Assembly: GCA_005777315.1 (NCBI GenBank)
Contig: SXMN01000216.1
Coordinates: 1 to 35,354, forward strand
Direction: 5' to 3'
DNA from: Verrucomicrobiales bacterium
Lineage (GTDB): Bacteria; Verrucomicrobiota; Verrucomicrobiia; Limisphaerales; F1-12-MAGs170
DNA: 35,354 bases
Shown here: positions 9,889 through 18,606 of the stretch, one piece after another
Layout: the number at the start of each line of letters is the position of its first letter
Position numbering within the stretch: the stretch's first letter is position 1
Program-made: the position numbers and the translations under genes
Notes under the pieces: generated by a model
Seen by the model: only the letters and a program-made list of their open reading frames with translations
What the model was told of the DNA's origin: nothing
Database searches by the model: none

Positions 9889-9915
9889 CTTGGTTCCGGG
9901 TGATTGGGACGATTG

Positions 9916-12255
9916 CTAATGGCTGGCAGGAGTGTCCTTGAGAACCTTCTCCCGCCCGACCAGATACAGCAGTACGATGAGGGCTGCAAAAGGGATCAAG
10001 CTCAACGCGTCGCCGCGAAGTCCGTTCCAAGCTTCCTCAGAGTAGAAGGGGTTGTTCGCGGCAGACCATTGGTCGAGGTTGTTCGTCAGGTTGGTTAGAA
10101 ATCCACCCATGAAGGCGATGAGAATTCCCGCGATGGCACCACCGGCGATGTAGCCGGAGGACAGAAGTACGCCGGGACTCTTGTCAGCCTCCGCGCTCAA
10201 TTGCTCCTCTGTCAGTTTGGAGTGCTGGAGCTTCTTGCGTTGTGCACGGTCCACAAGCCATCGAACGAGTCCTCCGAGAAAGATCGGAGCTGAGGAGGCG
10301 AGCGGAAGATAGACTCCCACTGCAAAAGCCAGTGAGGGAATGCCCGACATTTCGAGAGTCACCGCGATCATCACGCCGAGCAGCACAAGCGCCCAGGGAA
10401 GTTGCTGATCAAGGATGCCGCGAATGATGTAGGACATGAGCGTCGCCTTGGGAGCTTTGAATTTCTGGACTTTCGAGCCGTCAGGCCGCTCATCGTAGTT
10501 GCCGTTGATTCCCGGATCGACCAGCCAGACTGCGGCTCCTGTGTCATCAACGAGATACTTTCCTTCCGGAGCAAGCCTGGCATCGGTGTTGTGCCAGATT
10601 TTGTAGGACTTGGAATCGGACTGGGCCTGTGGGCCACGCAGGCCTTCCGATGTGGAAAGTTTCGTCGCATCCGTTCTGAGCCCCGGAGCGACTTTTGCAA
10701 CCGGGACATAGACGGTCGCTGCGTCGTTCAGGCGCATAAGCACCGAGCCGAGGACGAGCGCGGACGCGAGCGCTCCGCAGAGGATTGCAATCTGCTGATA
10801 TTTCGGAGTGCCTCCGACCAGGTAGCCTGTCTTCAAATCTTGCGATGTGGTGCCTCCGTTGGACGCAGCGATGCAAACGATGCCGCCAATGGAGAGCGCG
10901 GTGACGTAGTGGGTGCCGCCGGTCCAGCCAACGAGAAGAAAGATCAAACACGTCAGCAGAAGTGTCGCGACCGTCATGCCAGAGATGGGATTGGACGAAG
11001 AACCGATCTCACCGCAGAGACGCGAGGACACGGTGACAAAGAGGAATCCGAATACGACGATGAGCAGTGCCCCGATCAAGTTCATGTGCAGAGCCGGCAC
11101 CGCGACGATGCACGCGAGCAGCAGAAGAATTCCGCCACCGACGAATTTCATCGACAAGTCCTGATCGGTGCGGAGCGCGCCTTCGCGGCTGCCGCGGCGT
11201 TCGGCGTTGAAGTCGCGCAAACCTGCGCGCAGCCCATGAAGGATTGTAGGCAGGGAATGGATCAAACTGAAAATCCCTCCCGCCGCAACGGCGCCGGCTC
11301 CGATGTAAAGGACGTAGGCGTTGCGAATCTTGTCGGGCGACATCTGATTGATGGGAATGGTGCCGGGAGCAAGCGGAGTCGCGAGTGCATCTCCGAGGAA
11401 TTTGATGAGCGGAATCAGGACGAGGTAGGCCAGAACCCCTCCGGCGCACATGATCGAGGCGATTCGCGGGCCGATGATGTAACCAACGCCAAGCAGTTCG
11501 GGAGAGACTTCGGTGGCCACAGATGCTCCTTTGAATCCCTTGCTGAAAGTGTAACCGGCGACTTCCTTCCATCCCTTGAGCGCCACCATGACGCTTTTGT
11601 AGGCGAGGCCGATGCCGAAACCGATGAAGATGGTGCGAGCACTGATCGCCCGACCTAATCCCGCCGCAGCCGCTGCCGCGGATCCCCGGCGAGCGGCGGA
11701 CGAAGCGGCAGCTTTTGATTCCACCGAGGCACCTGCTTCCAGAACCGCGGCGCAAGCCGTGCCTTCCGGGTATTTGAGGACGCCATGTTCCTTGACGATG
11801 AGCGCCCGGCGCAGCGGGATCATCATCAAGATTCCGAGAAGTCCGCCGAGCACGGCCACCATCATCACGCGGACTAGTTCAAGGTCGAACCCAAGGATCA
11901 AAATGGCCGGCATGGTGACACCGACGCCGAACGCGATGGACTCTCCAGCGGATCCGGCGGTCTGGACGATGTTGTTTTCAAGAATGGTGGCGTCGCGAAA
12001 CCCGCACTTGGAAAGCAGTCGGAAAAGCGTGATTGAGATGACCGCCACGGGAATCGAAGCGCTTACGGTGAGGCCAACTTTGAGGACGAGGTAAAGCGAA
12101 GAGGCTCCGAAGATCATACCGAGGAGAGTCCCTGCGATGACTCCTCGCGCGGTCAATTCAGGCAATTGAGTCTGCGGGGAGATGTATGGTTCGAAGGCGG
12201 GTTTGCCGATGGAATCATCGGTGCCGGAACGAAGCGGCTCGGAGCTGTATGCCAT
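9916..12255 (-). CDS. OPT family oligopeptide transporter
   Basis: This 779-residue polytopic inner-membrane protein belongs to the OPT superfamily, prokaryotic branch. These proteins import small peptides or metal-chelating compounds using the proton gradient. The N-terminal conserved block 'LPELTARGVIAGTLLGMIF' is followed by 'SLYLVLKVGLTVSASIPVAV' and 'ENNIVQTAGSAGESIAFGVG', which are family hallmarks. About 14 or more hydrophobic segments are present. The region around 'SNGGTTSQDLKTGYLVGGTP' is another conserved signature. An Ala-rich stretch at about residues 178-195 and an extended soluble loop between about 500 and 590 are visible. The substrate is not known. It is followed closely by the DUF1080 lipoprotein gene. 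The upstream 310 bp contain no other gene, so its promoter is probably there. Confidence 0.93.
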   Translation of the reverse strand: MAYSSEPLRSGTDDSIGKPAFEPYISPQTQLPELTARGVIAGTLLGMIFGASSLYLVLKVGLTVSASIPVAVISITLFRLLSKCGFRDATILENNIVQTAGSAGESIAFGVGVTMPAILILGFDLELVRVMMVAVLGGLLGILMMIPLRRALIVKEHGVLKYPEGTACAAVLEAGASVESKAAASSAARRGSAAAAAAGLGRAISARTIFIGFGIGLAYKSVMVALKGWKEVAGYTFSKGFKGASVATEVSPELLGVGYIIGPRIASIMCAGGVLAYLVLIPLIKFLGDALATPLAPGTIPINQMSPDKIRNAYVLYIGAGAVAAGGIFSLIHSLPTILHGLRAGLRDFNAERRGSREGALRTDQDLSMKFVGGGILLLLACIVAVPALHMNLIGALLIVVFGFLFVTVSSRLCGEIGSSSNPISGMTVATLLLTCLIFLLVGWTGGTHYVTALSIGGIVCIAASNGGTTSQDLKTGYLVGGTPKYQQIAILCGALASALVLGSVLMRLNDAATVYVPVAKVAPGLRTDATKLSTSEGLRGPQAQSDSKSYKIWHNTDARLAPEGKYLVDDTGAAVWLVDPGINGNYDERPDGSKVQKFKAPKATLMSYIIRGILDQQLPWALVLLGVMIAVTLEMSGIPSLAFAVGVYLPLASSAPIFLGGLVRWLVDRAQRKKLQHSKLTEEQLSAEADKSPGVLLSSGYIAGGAIAGILIAFMGGFLTNLTNNLDQWSAANNPFYSEEAWNGLRGDALSLIPFAALIVLLYLVGREKVLKDTPASH

Positions 12256-12567
12256 GTGTGCGAGACGTTAAAGTTTGAGAGAACGCGAGCAGGTTACCGT
12301 GTGACGCAGCCAGAGTTCAACGCGTTTCAGTGGAACTTTCACGATGCGAATTGTTTGATCGAGCCGTTCCATTTCCGTGAACCATGGGGATTCTTCAGCC
12401 TCAGGTTTCCAATCCTCTGAAGCTGAATTTCGTGGGGGCCGGGCTCCCGAGCCTGCGCGAGGTCGGCATTCTCCACCGGTTTCCTGCCTTCGTGTGCTGA
12501 ACAAATTGTGAGAAAGCCCATCGGGGCAATGCACGGACCTCAAGGGTCTGATTTCCAAAACAGGCTG
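12256..12567. other. Gene-free stretch upstream of the OPT transporter
   Basis: No convincing gene lies in this 312-bp gap; the open frames present lack family resemblance. A hairpin of 11 bp with one mismatch (12394-12404 with 12417-12427) has a 12-nt loop and no T-run. It could mark the end of the Gfo/Idh/MocA transcript or regulate the OPT gene, and is not strong evidence for either. Confidence 0.4.
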
Positions 12568-13599
12568 CTATGCCAATTGCACCGGTTGCCCTGACCGGAT
12601 GGATGCCTCCTCCGCTTCACAAAGTTCTATGGCGCCGACACCGTCCTCCGGCGTGACGACGCTTGGAGCCTTCTCGGAGCGAATGCAGTCGAGAATGTGT
12701 GCGAGTTCCTGTGCATAGCCGTCTTCACCGCCGGGCTTGATCACCAGCGGAGAGTGACCATCCTGGAAAAGTTTGAGGGCATCACCACCGCGTGAAAGAT
12801 CGAAGTCTGCTGTCGCTTTCTCGAAATTGATTGTGAAACCGGCACTAAACCCAAATCCAGGGCTCATGGCCCAACTGCCTTCCGCGTGGACGACAGCCCC
12901 GGAAGCAACTTCATATTGCGCGACGACGTGATCGATCGCGCCGGAGAATTTTGAGTAACCGGACGCGAAAACTCTGCTCGGACGACCGAAGCAGTACTGA
13001 ACGAAATCAGCGTCATGAATGTGAAGGTCGAGCAATGCACCGCCGGAAAGCCTGCCGTCAAAGAAGAATCGTTGTCCCCATGCCGGTGGTTCAGCCACGC
13101 GGCGGAAACGGGCGCTCAAGACTTTGCCATACTTTCCTGAAACGATCGCCTCACGAGCCCAAACGTATTCCGGCCAGAAGCGGACACACATGGCGGGCAT
13201 GAGGAACTTTCTGGATTCGCTGGCGACGCCGGCCATTTCGCGCGCAAGGAGCGAAGTTCGCGCCATTGGTTTTTCGCAAAGAACATGCTTGCCGGCTCGA
13301 AGCGCGGCGATGGCCATCTCCGGGTGAGTGTTGGTCGGTGAGCAGATGTCAATCAAATGGATGCTGTCGTCAGCGAGGAGTTCTGAGAACTCGCGGCAGG
13401 CTTTGACTTCACGCATGTCGAGTTTGAGCGGTTGCTGGTCGCCGACATTCCCGAAGACTTTCGAGAAGTCGCCGTCGAGGTTGCGTCCGCTTGGGTTGCA
13501 AAGGGCGGCGATGCGGGCGCCTTGCACTTTCCTGTATGCTTTGATGTGAGTGGCGGCCATGAAGCCAAGGCCGACGATGGCGACGTTGATAGTATGCAT
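12568..13599 (-). CDS. Gfo/Idh/MocA family NAD(P)-dependent oxidoreductase
   Basis: This 343-residue cytoplasmic oxidoreductase has an N-terminal Rossmann fold with 'VAIVGLGFMAATH' (glycine motif at residues 10-15). The family EKP motif is at 109-111 ('VLCEKPMART'), and the catalytic-region segment 'ALLDLHIHDADFVQYCFG' is in the C-terminal domain. Members act on sugars, inositols and sugar derivatives, usually at a secondary alcohol. The exact substrate cannot be told from sequence. It lies 33 nt downstream of the FMN reductase gene on the same strand, so co-transcription is likely. The divergent DapA-family lyase suggests a small carbohydrate or sugar-acid catabolic cluster, which is inference. 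Confidence 0.92.
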   Translation of the reverse strand: MHTINVAIVGLGFMAATHIKAYRKVQGARIAALCNPSGRNLDGDFSKVFGNVGDQQPLKLDMREVKACREFSELLADDSIHLIDICSPTNTHPEMAIAALRAGKHVLCEKPMARTSLLAREMAGVASESRKFLMPAMCVRFWPEYVWAREAIVSGKYGKVLSARFRRVAEPPAWGQRFFFDGRLSGGALLDLHIHDADFVQYCFGRPSRVFASGYSKFSGAIDHVVAQYEVASGAVVHAEGSWAMSPGFGFSAGFTINFEKATADFDLSRGGDALKLFQDGHSPLVIKPGGEDGYAQELAHILDCIRSEKAPSVVTPEDGVGAIELCEAEEASIRSGQPVQLA

Positions 13600-13632
13600 G
13601 GGTAAATTCCCGTTCGGTAACTCAACCGGAGA

Positions 13633-14190
13633 TCAGGCCGGCGGGTTTGTTTTGGTGGTTTTCATAGCTTCGATGAACTCAATGAAGCCAGCGGCCTGGT
13701 TACGCAGGCGTTGAACAATTGCGGTGTCCTTTAGCCGACCTGACTCGTCGAGCAATTCGTGGATCTTTGGCAGGAAGACATGTTCCGGAAAGAGATAGGC
13801 ATTTCGATATCCAAAGATGAGCTGCAAATGTTCCACTGCGCGCAAGGCACCCCACATTCCGGCGCTCAAACCGATGAAACAAACAGGCTTCCGCTCGAAA
13901 CTCTCGGGGAACTTGAGCATGTCGATGAAGTATTTGAGCACGCCGGGCATGCTGCCGTTATATTCGGGCAGGACGATGACGAGCCCCGAGGACTTCAGGA
14001 CAGCCTCGGCGAAAGGGGTGAAGCTCCGCGGTTTTGCGTCGTAGGAAGCCGGATCAAAAATTTCCGGTGGCAACTGCGCCAGATCGAGGAGTTTCGGCGG
14101 GTGGTTGAGAGCGTGATAAAGTTCGGAGACTTGGGCAGCAACCTTGGAGGTGGTGCTGCCGGGCCGGTTGGTGCCGATCAGGATTGTCAT
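13633..14190 (-). CDS. NADPH-dependent FMN reductase
   Basis: This 185-residue flavodoxin-fold reductase transfers electrons from NAD(P)H to FMN or to quinone-like and azo substrates. The N-terminal FMN-binding loop is 'ILIGTNRPGSTTSKVA'. The family signature 'LPEYNGSMPGVLKYFID' and the segment 'CFIGLSAGMWGALRAVEHL' are clear. The frame is open upstream to 14448, but those extra residues look non-homologous and run into the start region of the divergent gene. I chose ATG 14190 because the conserved fold starts there; ATG 14205 is an alternative. Neither has a good Shine-Dalgarno. The Gfo/Idh/MocA gene follows after 33 nt. Confidence 0.9.
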   Translation of the reverse strand: MTILIGTNRPGSTTSKVAAQVSELYHALNHPPKLLDLAQLPPEIFDPASYDAKPRSFTPFAEAVLKSSGLVIVLPEYNGSMPGVLKYFIDMLKFPESFERKPVCFIGLSAGMWGALRAVEHLQLIFGYRNAYLFPEHVFLPKIHELLDESGRLKDTAIVQRLRNQAAGFIEFIEAMKTTKTNPPA

Positions 14191-14305
14191 CACGAAGGGG
14201 AGCATGTCCAAGGCGCGCGCTGAACTCAAGAGAGCAAGGGAATGAGGATTGCGCCTCACCATCGAGCCATGTAGAAACCGCCCATACGTGAAACAAACTG
14301 ATGCA

Positions 14306-15202
14306 ATGAGCGGCGCTTTGGCTGGGATTTTTCCTGCCGTGTGGACTCCGACGGACGCTGATGGTCGATTACTCACTTCAGCGCTGGAAGCGAACCTCAA
14401 GTTCCTGAAGCAAGCTGGAGTGCATGGCTTCATGTCGTTGGGAAGCACAGGAGAATTTCCCCTGCTGGAGGTGAAGATGCGTCAGCAGGTTTTGGAAACG
14501 ACTCTGGCTTGCGCGGATGGATTGCCGGTTGTCGCAAACATCAGTGATGTGAGACCGAAGGTGGTGCAGGATCTGGGACGTTTCGCGCGACAAGCCGGGG
14601 CCAGGGCTGTGGCGGTGCTGCCGCCAGGTTTCTTCAAAGTTGCCCAGAGCGATTTGGTTGAGTTTTTTGTCCGGGCTGCGGAAGCCTCCGAACTGCCGGT
14701 CGTTCTGTACAATTTTCCGGAACGCGTCGGGATGCGGATCGAGTTGGAAACGGTGGCGGCCGTGGCGGACCGTGTGCCAGTCGTTGGTTTCAAGCAGAGT
14801 GGTGATGAGTTTGGGTATCATGAACCTGTTGTGAAGCTGGGACGTGAAAAAGGTTTCGTCGTTTTCACTGGTGCCGATACAAGATTGGCGGAGGCTCTTG
14901 GATTGGGGGCGCGAGGGGCGATCACTGGAATGGCCAATGCGGTTCCCGAGCTGATGGTGGAAATCTTTTCAGCCTGCAATGCCGGGACACCGGAGAAGGC
15001 GGGCCTGGCCACGGAGCGGATGAAATGGCTCGGACCGATCATCGACAGCCTGTGGTTTCCGCTCAACATATCAGCTCTGATGAAGGCGCGAGGCCTGGAA
15101 GTTGGAGTGCCGAAAGAAGTTGTCTCCAGGGAAAGCATGACGTGCCACGATGAGCTGGTGAACCGTTTCGCCGCGGTGTTTCGGGAATGGCGGCTGATTT
15201 GA
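14306..15202 (+). CDS. DapA/N-acetylneuraminate lyase family aldolase
   Basis: This is a 298-residue TIM-barrel class I aldolase of the dihydrodipicolinate synthase / NAL family. 'SLGSTGEFPLL' is the pyruvate carboxylate-binding loop. Tyr135 in 'VLYNFPERVG' and Lys163 in 'VVGFKQSGDE' are the expected catalytic pair, with the lysine forming the Schiff base. 'GARGAITGMANAVPEL' matches the later conserved loop. Activity could be 4-hydroxy-tetrahydrodipicolinate synthase, a 2-keto-3-deoxy-sugar-acid aldolase, or a related lyase. The sugar-related neighbours mildly favour catabolism. The frame is open to 14249, but ATG 14306 fits the family N-terminus 'LAGIFPAVWTPTDADGRL'. It is divergent from the FMN reductase gene. 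Confidence 0.9.
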   Translation: MSGALAGIFPAVWTPTDADGRLLTSALEANLKFLKQAGVHGFMSLGSTGEFPLLEVKMRQQVLETTLACADGLPVVANISDVRPKVVQDLGRFARQAGARAVAVLPPGFFKVAQSDLVEFFVRAAEASELPVVLYNFPERVGMRIELETVAAVADRVPVVGFKQSGDEFGYHEPVVKLGREKGFVVFTGADTRLAEALGLGARGAITGMANAVPELMVEIFSACNAGTPEKAGLATERMKWLGPIIDSLWFPLNISALMKARGLEVGVPKEVVSRESMTCHDELVNRFAAVFREWRLI

Positions 15203-15284
15203 GTTCAGTCGATTGGCTCAGGTTCCACCGGCGAGAAATGAGGACAAGTTTGCGGTGAAAGACCCTGTTCTACGATCAGACTGA

Positions 15285-16019
15285 ATGTCCGACTCACTCG
15301 TCATCAACGAAATCTATCTAAGCCTCCAGGGCGAGAGCACATTCGCGGGATTGCCCTGTGTTTTCATCCGGCTCACGGCCTGTAATCTTCGATGCTCCTA
15401 CTGCGATTCGGCTTATGCCTTCAAAGAGGGCAAGCGAATGCGGAGCGAAGAAGTACATGCTGAAGTGACCCGGCTTGCAGCAGGGTACGCGACGACCGGA
15501 ACAAGGTTTCGACTGCCTCTTGTCGAACTTACGGGTGGGGAGCCTCTGTTGCAGAAGAGTGCGGTGCCGTTCATGCGATCCCTTTGCGACCAAGGATTTA
15601 CGGTGTTGCTGGAGACCAGCGGCGCGCATGACATTGCTCCCGTTGATTCACGGGTGCGGCGGATCATGGATTTGAAATGCCCGAGCAGCGGGGAGGTGGC
15701 GCGGAACCGATGGCAGAATGTCCCGCATCTAAAGCAGACCGATGAAGTGAAATTCGTGATCGGGACGGTTGAGGACTATGAGTGGGCGAAACAGATTCTG
15801 ACGGAGTACAATCTCGCCGCCATCTGCCCGGTGCTGTTCTCATGGGTGGCGCCGTTGAGTGACCATCAGCGCGATTCTTCGCTCAAGCCAGTTCCAGAAG
15901 GGCAACATTCACTCACACGCATCGAACTGGTGGAGCGCATCATCGCGGATCGATTACCAGTCCGCTTCCAGCTTCAAATGCACAAGTTCATCTGGCCGCC
16001 CGATGAGCGTGGGGTCTAA
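15285..16019 (+). CDS. queE: 7-carboxy-7-deazaguanine synthase (QueE)
   Basis: This 244-residue radical SAM enzyme converts 6-carboxytetrahydropterin to 7-carboxy-7-deazaguanine, on the path to preQ0 and queuosine in tRNA. The cluster-binding cysteines are C33, C37 and C40 in 'TACNLRCSYCDSAY' (CX3CX2C). The start 'NEIYLSLQGESTFAGLPCVF' is the QueE hallmark, and 'VELTGGEPLLQ' is the glycine-rich SAM-binding motif. The C-terminus 'RFQLQMHKFIW' is conserved in the family. No queC, queD or queF gene is nearby and no preQ1 riboswitch was recognised in the 82 bp upstream. The aminotransferase gene begins 6 nt after its stop codon, so the two are probably co-transcribed. Confidence 0.96.
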   Translation: MSDSLVINEIYLSLQGESTFAGLPCVFIRLTACNLRCSYCDSAYAFKEGKRMRSEEVHAEVTRLAAGYATTGTRFRLPLVELTGGEPLLQKSAVPFMRSLCDQGFTVLLETSGAHDIAPVDSRVRRIMDLKCPSSGEVARNRWQNVPHLKQTDEVKFVIGTVEDYEWAKQILTEYNLAAICPVLFSWVAPLSDHQRDSSLKPVPEGQHSLTRIELVERIIADRLPVRFQLQMHKFIWPPDERGV

Positions 16020-16025
16020 ATCGTT

Positions 16026-17381
16026 GTGAAGAGGCCAGTCAACGAGGTGTTCGACCTGCTGAGGAGGTATGAGTCACGCAATGTTACGTTTATTGAACCG
16101 GATGGTTCGTGGCCGATTGTCTGGAAGCGCGCCAAGGGAGTTCACGTGTGGGACGAAGCAGGGCGGCGATACCTGGATTTGACAGCGGCGTTTGGAGTTG
16201 CCGCTGCGGGGCACGCGAATCCGCGAGTCGTCCTTGCCGGGCAGCGACAGATGGGGGAGCTGCTCCATGCGATGGGGGACGTGCATCCTCATCGGCTGAA
16301 GGCGGAATTGGCTCGTGAACTCAGCCGACTGACGTTTGAACGCTGGTCGGGGGATTTCGGGGCGGGAGCTGTCTCAGGGAAGACACTCTTTTGCAACTCC
16401 GGTTTTGAGGCAGTCGAGGCGGCTTTGAAAACGGGGATGCTCGCAACGGGTCGGTCCGGGGTCGTTGCCTTTCATGGTGCCTATCATGGGCTGGGCTACG
16501 GTGCGTTGAACGTAACCCATCGATCCCATTTTCGAGGTCATTTTGTCGAACAGCTTGGGGGGTTTGGGTGTTTTGTCCCGTTTCCGCGATCTTCCGAAGA
16601 TTTGCCGCCCATCGAAGTTCAAATCAAGCGGCTACTCCGATCAAAACGCATCGGTGCCATCTTAGTGGAGCCGGTTCAGGGCAGGGGAGGTGTCAACATA
16701 CCGCCTGTGAAGTTTCTCCCGATGTTGCGAAAACTTTGCGATGAAGCAAAGGCGTTGCTGATCGTGGATGAGGTTTTCACCGGCTTCGGGAGAACCGGAA
16801 AGTGGTTTGCCTGCGAACACTCGGGGACGATGCCGGACATTGTGTGCTTGGGAAAGGCGTTGACAGGCGGTTTTCCGCTTGCCGCATGTGTTGGCACCGC
16901 CGAAATCATGGATCATGCCTGGCCGCAATCCACCGGCGAGGCGATTCACACCAGCACCTACCTGGGCCATCCGGTGGGCTGTGCGATGGCGCTCGCACAA
17001 ATCAAAGAAATTAGACGGCTCAAGCTCCCTGAGCGCAGCGCTCGACTTGGGAGATGGTTGGGCGACGAACTGTCACGGCTTCCATCCCGGAAGGGGATTC
17101 GATTGGAGTCGCGGTGCCTGGGTTTGATGGCTGGGGTCGAATTAACGACCAAAAACGGGGAGGCTGGGACTGCGTTGAGCCTGAAATTGATGAAGGAGAT
17201 GCTGCGAAAGGGGATTCTGGTTCTGCCAGAGGGGGAACATTCCAACGTGATCAGCCTTATCCCTCCGCTTACCGTGACGCGTGTGCAACTGGCCAAGGCC
17301 GCGGAAGCACTTGCCGAATCTTTGTCGGATCCGGCTTGCTTGGCCCAGTCAGGCGGCAAGGGCTGGCTTGACCCGCAGTGA
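16026..17381 (+). CDS. Class III PLP-dependent aminotransferase
   Basis: This 451-residue cytoplasmic aminotransferase of fold type I, class III (acetylornithine / GABA / ornithine-like) has the PLP-binding lysine at residue 277 in 'VCLGKALTGGFPLAAC'. 'LLIVDEVFTGFGRTGKWFA' supplies the cofactor-ring aspartate, and 'FCNSGFEAVEAALKTG' the phosphate-binding turn. The N-terminal 'GVHVWDEAGRRYLDLTAAFG' is typical of the class. The substrate is not fixed by these motifs. It starts at GTG 16026, 6 nt behind queE. No functional link between queuosine synthesis and this enzyme is known to me, so the pairing may only be transcriptional. Confidence 0.92.
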   Translation: MKRPVNEVFDLLRRYESRNVTFIEPDGSWPIVWKRAKGVHVWDEAGRRYLDLTAAFGVAAAGHANPRVVLAGQRQMGELLHAMGDVHPHRLKAELARELSRLTFERWSGDFGAGAVSGKTLFCNSGFEAVEAALKTGMLATGRSGVVAFHGAYHGLGYGALNVTHRSHFRGHFVEQLGGFGCFVPFPRSSEDLPPIEVQIKRLLRSKRIGAILVEPVQGRGGVNIPPVKFLPMLRKLCDEAKALLIVDEVFTGFGRTGKWFACEHSGTMPDIVCLGKALTGGFPLAACVGTAEIMDHAWPQSTGEAIHTSTYLGHPVGCAMALAQIKEIRRLKLPERSARLGRWLGDELSRLPSRKGIRLESRCLGLMAGVELTTKNGEAGTALSLKLMKEMLRKGILVLPEGEHSNVISLIPPLTVTRVQLAKAAEALAESLSDPACLAQSGGKGWLDPQ

Positions 17382-17757
17382 ACGATGCCGAATCTCATGC
17401 CGAAGCATGATCAAATAGTAACCCGGACGCTTCTCGCTCAGGTGGGTCGAGGCGTGGCGGAAGTCCACCCTGGATTCAGGCATTACGACGTGCGAGGTAA
17501 AAGTCCCTGCGAGACGCATTCTGGCGATCGCGGAGTTCCCCAAACTCTGTTCAATATTCTTCGCTTGCATACTAAGATTTTTTTGAAAGCAGGATTAAGC
17601 CCAACGACTCAACAGCTGACGGTTTTCTAAAAACTTTCTGCCGAGCATTCGCTTTTCCGTGCTACGGAGCTGCCCAGCTTTGAATCGGACTGCAATGGGA
17701 ACACGGGAAAAAGAAACTCCACTTTCGAAGCTGGAGAGCGGTATGAATTAAGGACAA
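17382..17757. other. Gene-free stretch between aminotransferase and rsmA
   Basis: No credible gene occurs in these 376 bp. A weak hairpin (17533-17537 GAGTT pairing with 17543-17547 AACTC, extendable by a G-T and a C-G pair) lies before an AT-richer tract, and seven T residues follow at 17578-17584. This could be a poor terminator for the aminotransferase. The sequence before rsmA ends with AAGGA (17750-17754), 3 nt from the ATG, a short-spaced ribosome binding site. Confidence 0.4.
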
Positions 17758-18606
17758 ATGAAGCTCAAAGAAATGCGGGATTTGCTGACGACCGAAGGGA
17801 TTCAATTAACGAAATCCCTGGGTCAGAACTTTCTCCATGACGCGAATCAGCTCGCGCGGATCCTTGCTTCCGCAGAGCTAACTCCGGGTGATCGGGTCTT
17901 GGAAATCGGACCCGGCTTGGGGCCATTGACACAACTTCTGTTGGGGAAAGGTGCGCGTGTCCTGGCGATTGAATTCGACCGACGGCTGGTCGAAGTGCTC
18001 AAGAATCGATGGCCGGAACATCCTGGGTTGGAATTGATTTCCGCGGATGCGCTGAGGTACGTGCGCGAGACCCAGCGGGATTGGTCCGAATGGAAAGTCG
18101 TGTCCAATCTGCCTTACTCTGTGGCGTCCCCGATCATCGTTGAGCTGGTTCAAAGCACGATTCCTCCAGCTCGGATGACTGTAACGCTTCAATGGGAAGT
18201 TGCTCGGAGGCTGGTGGCAATCGAGGATACGGACGAGTACGGGGTCCTCACACTCCTGGTTCAGTTCGCCTACGAAGCTCGGGGCATGTTCAAGATACCT
18301 TCGGACTGTTTCTTTCCAGTTCCTGACGTGGATTCTGCCTGTGTTACTTTGGTGCGGAGGCCAACGCCGCTGTTACCGCCTGAATTGGCTGGTTCGTTTG
18401 AAAAGGTGGTAAAGCGAGGCTTCTCACAAAGGCGAAAGATGATGATGAAACTTCTGAAAGCGGACTGGCCCGAAGCGCGACTGAAGCATGCTTACGATGA
18501 GCTGAGTCTGTCACCACAGATTCGAGCGGAGAAAGTTTCGCTGGACCAGTTTGTCCGGCTCACTCAGCTTTTGGCGAGTCCAACAGATTCAACAGGTTCC
18601 AAATGA
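17758..18606 (+). CDS. rsmA: 16S rRNA (adenine1518/1519-N6) dimethyltransferase
   Basis: RsmA/KsgA dimethylates two adjacent adenines near the 3' end of 16S rRNA during late small-subunit assembly. The protein has 282 residues. 'KSLGQNFLHDANQLARIL' is the family's N-terminal signature, 'VLEIGPGLGPLTQLLL' (from about residue 47) binds SAM, and the catalytic NLPY motif is at 117-120. 'FKIPSDCFFPVPDVDSACV' and 'GFSQRRKMMMKLL' are conserved in the C-terminal domain. The length is normal. The ATG follows AAGGA at a short distance, and the stop overlaps the NUDIX gene start (ATGA), indicating translational coupling. Confidence 0.97.
   Translation: MKLKEMRDLLTTEGIQLTKSLGQNFLHDANQLARILASAELTPGDRVLEIGPGLGPLTQLLLGKGARVLAIEFDRRLVEVLKNRWPEHPGLELISADALRYVRETQRDWSEWKVVSNLPYSVASPIIVELVQSTIPPARMTVTLQWEVARRLVAIEDTDEYGVLTLLVQFAYEARGMFKIPSDCFFPVPDVDSACVTLVRRPTPLLPPELAGSFEKVVKRGFSQRRKMMMKLLKADWPEARLKHAYDELSLSPQIRAEKVSLDQFVRLTQLLASPTDSTGSK

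Noticed and set aside
12268-12558. 96-codon minus-strand frame upstream of the OPT gene
   Set aside because: No domain, no conserved-looking pattern, and competing frames of similar length; treated as non-coding.
15203-15284. Possible preQ1 riboswitch before queE
   Set aside because: Only 82 bp are available and no preQ1 aptamer consensus (C-rich loop plus A-rich tail pseudoknot) is visible.
17480-17570. Sequence GTGCGAGGTAAAAGTCCCTGCGAG resembling the 5' end of a group II intron
   Set aside because: The match to the intron 5' consensus is only partial; no domain V, reverse transcriptase or further intron structure follows.
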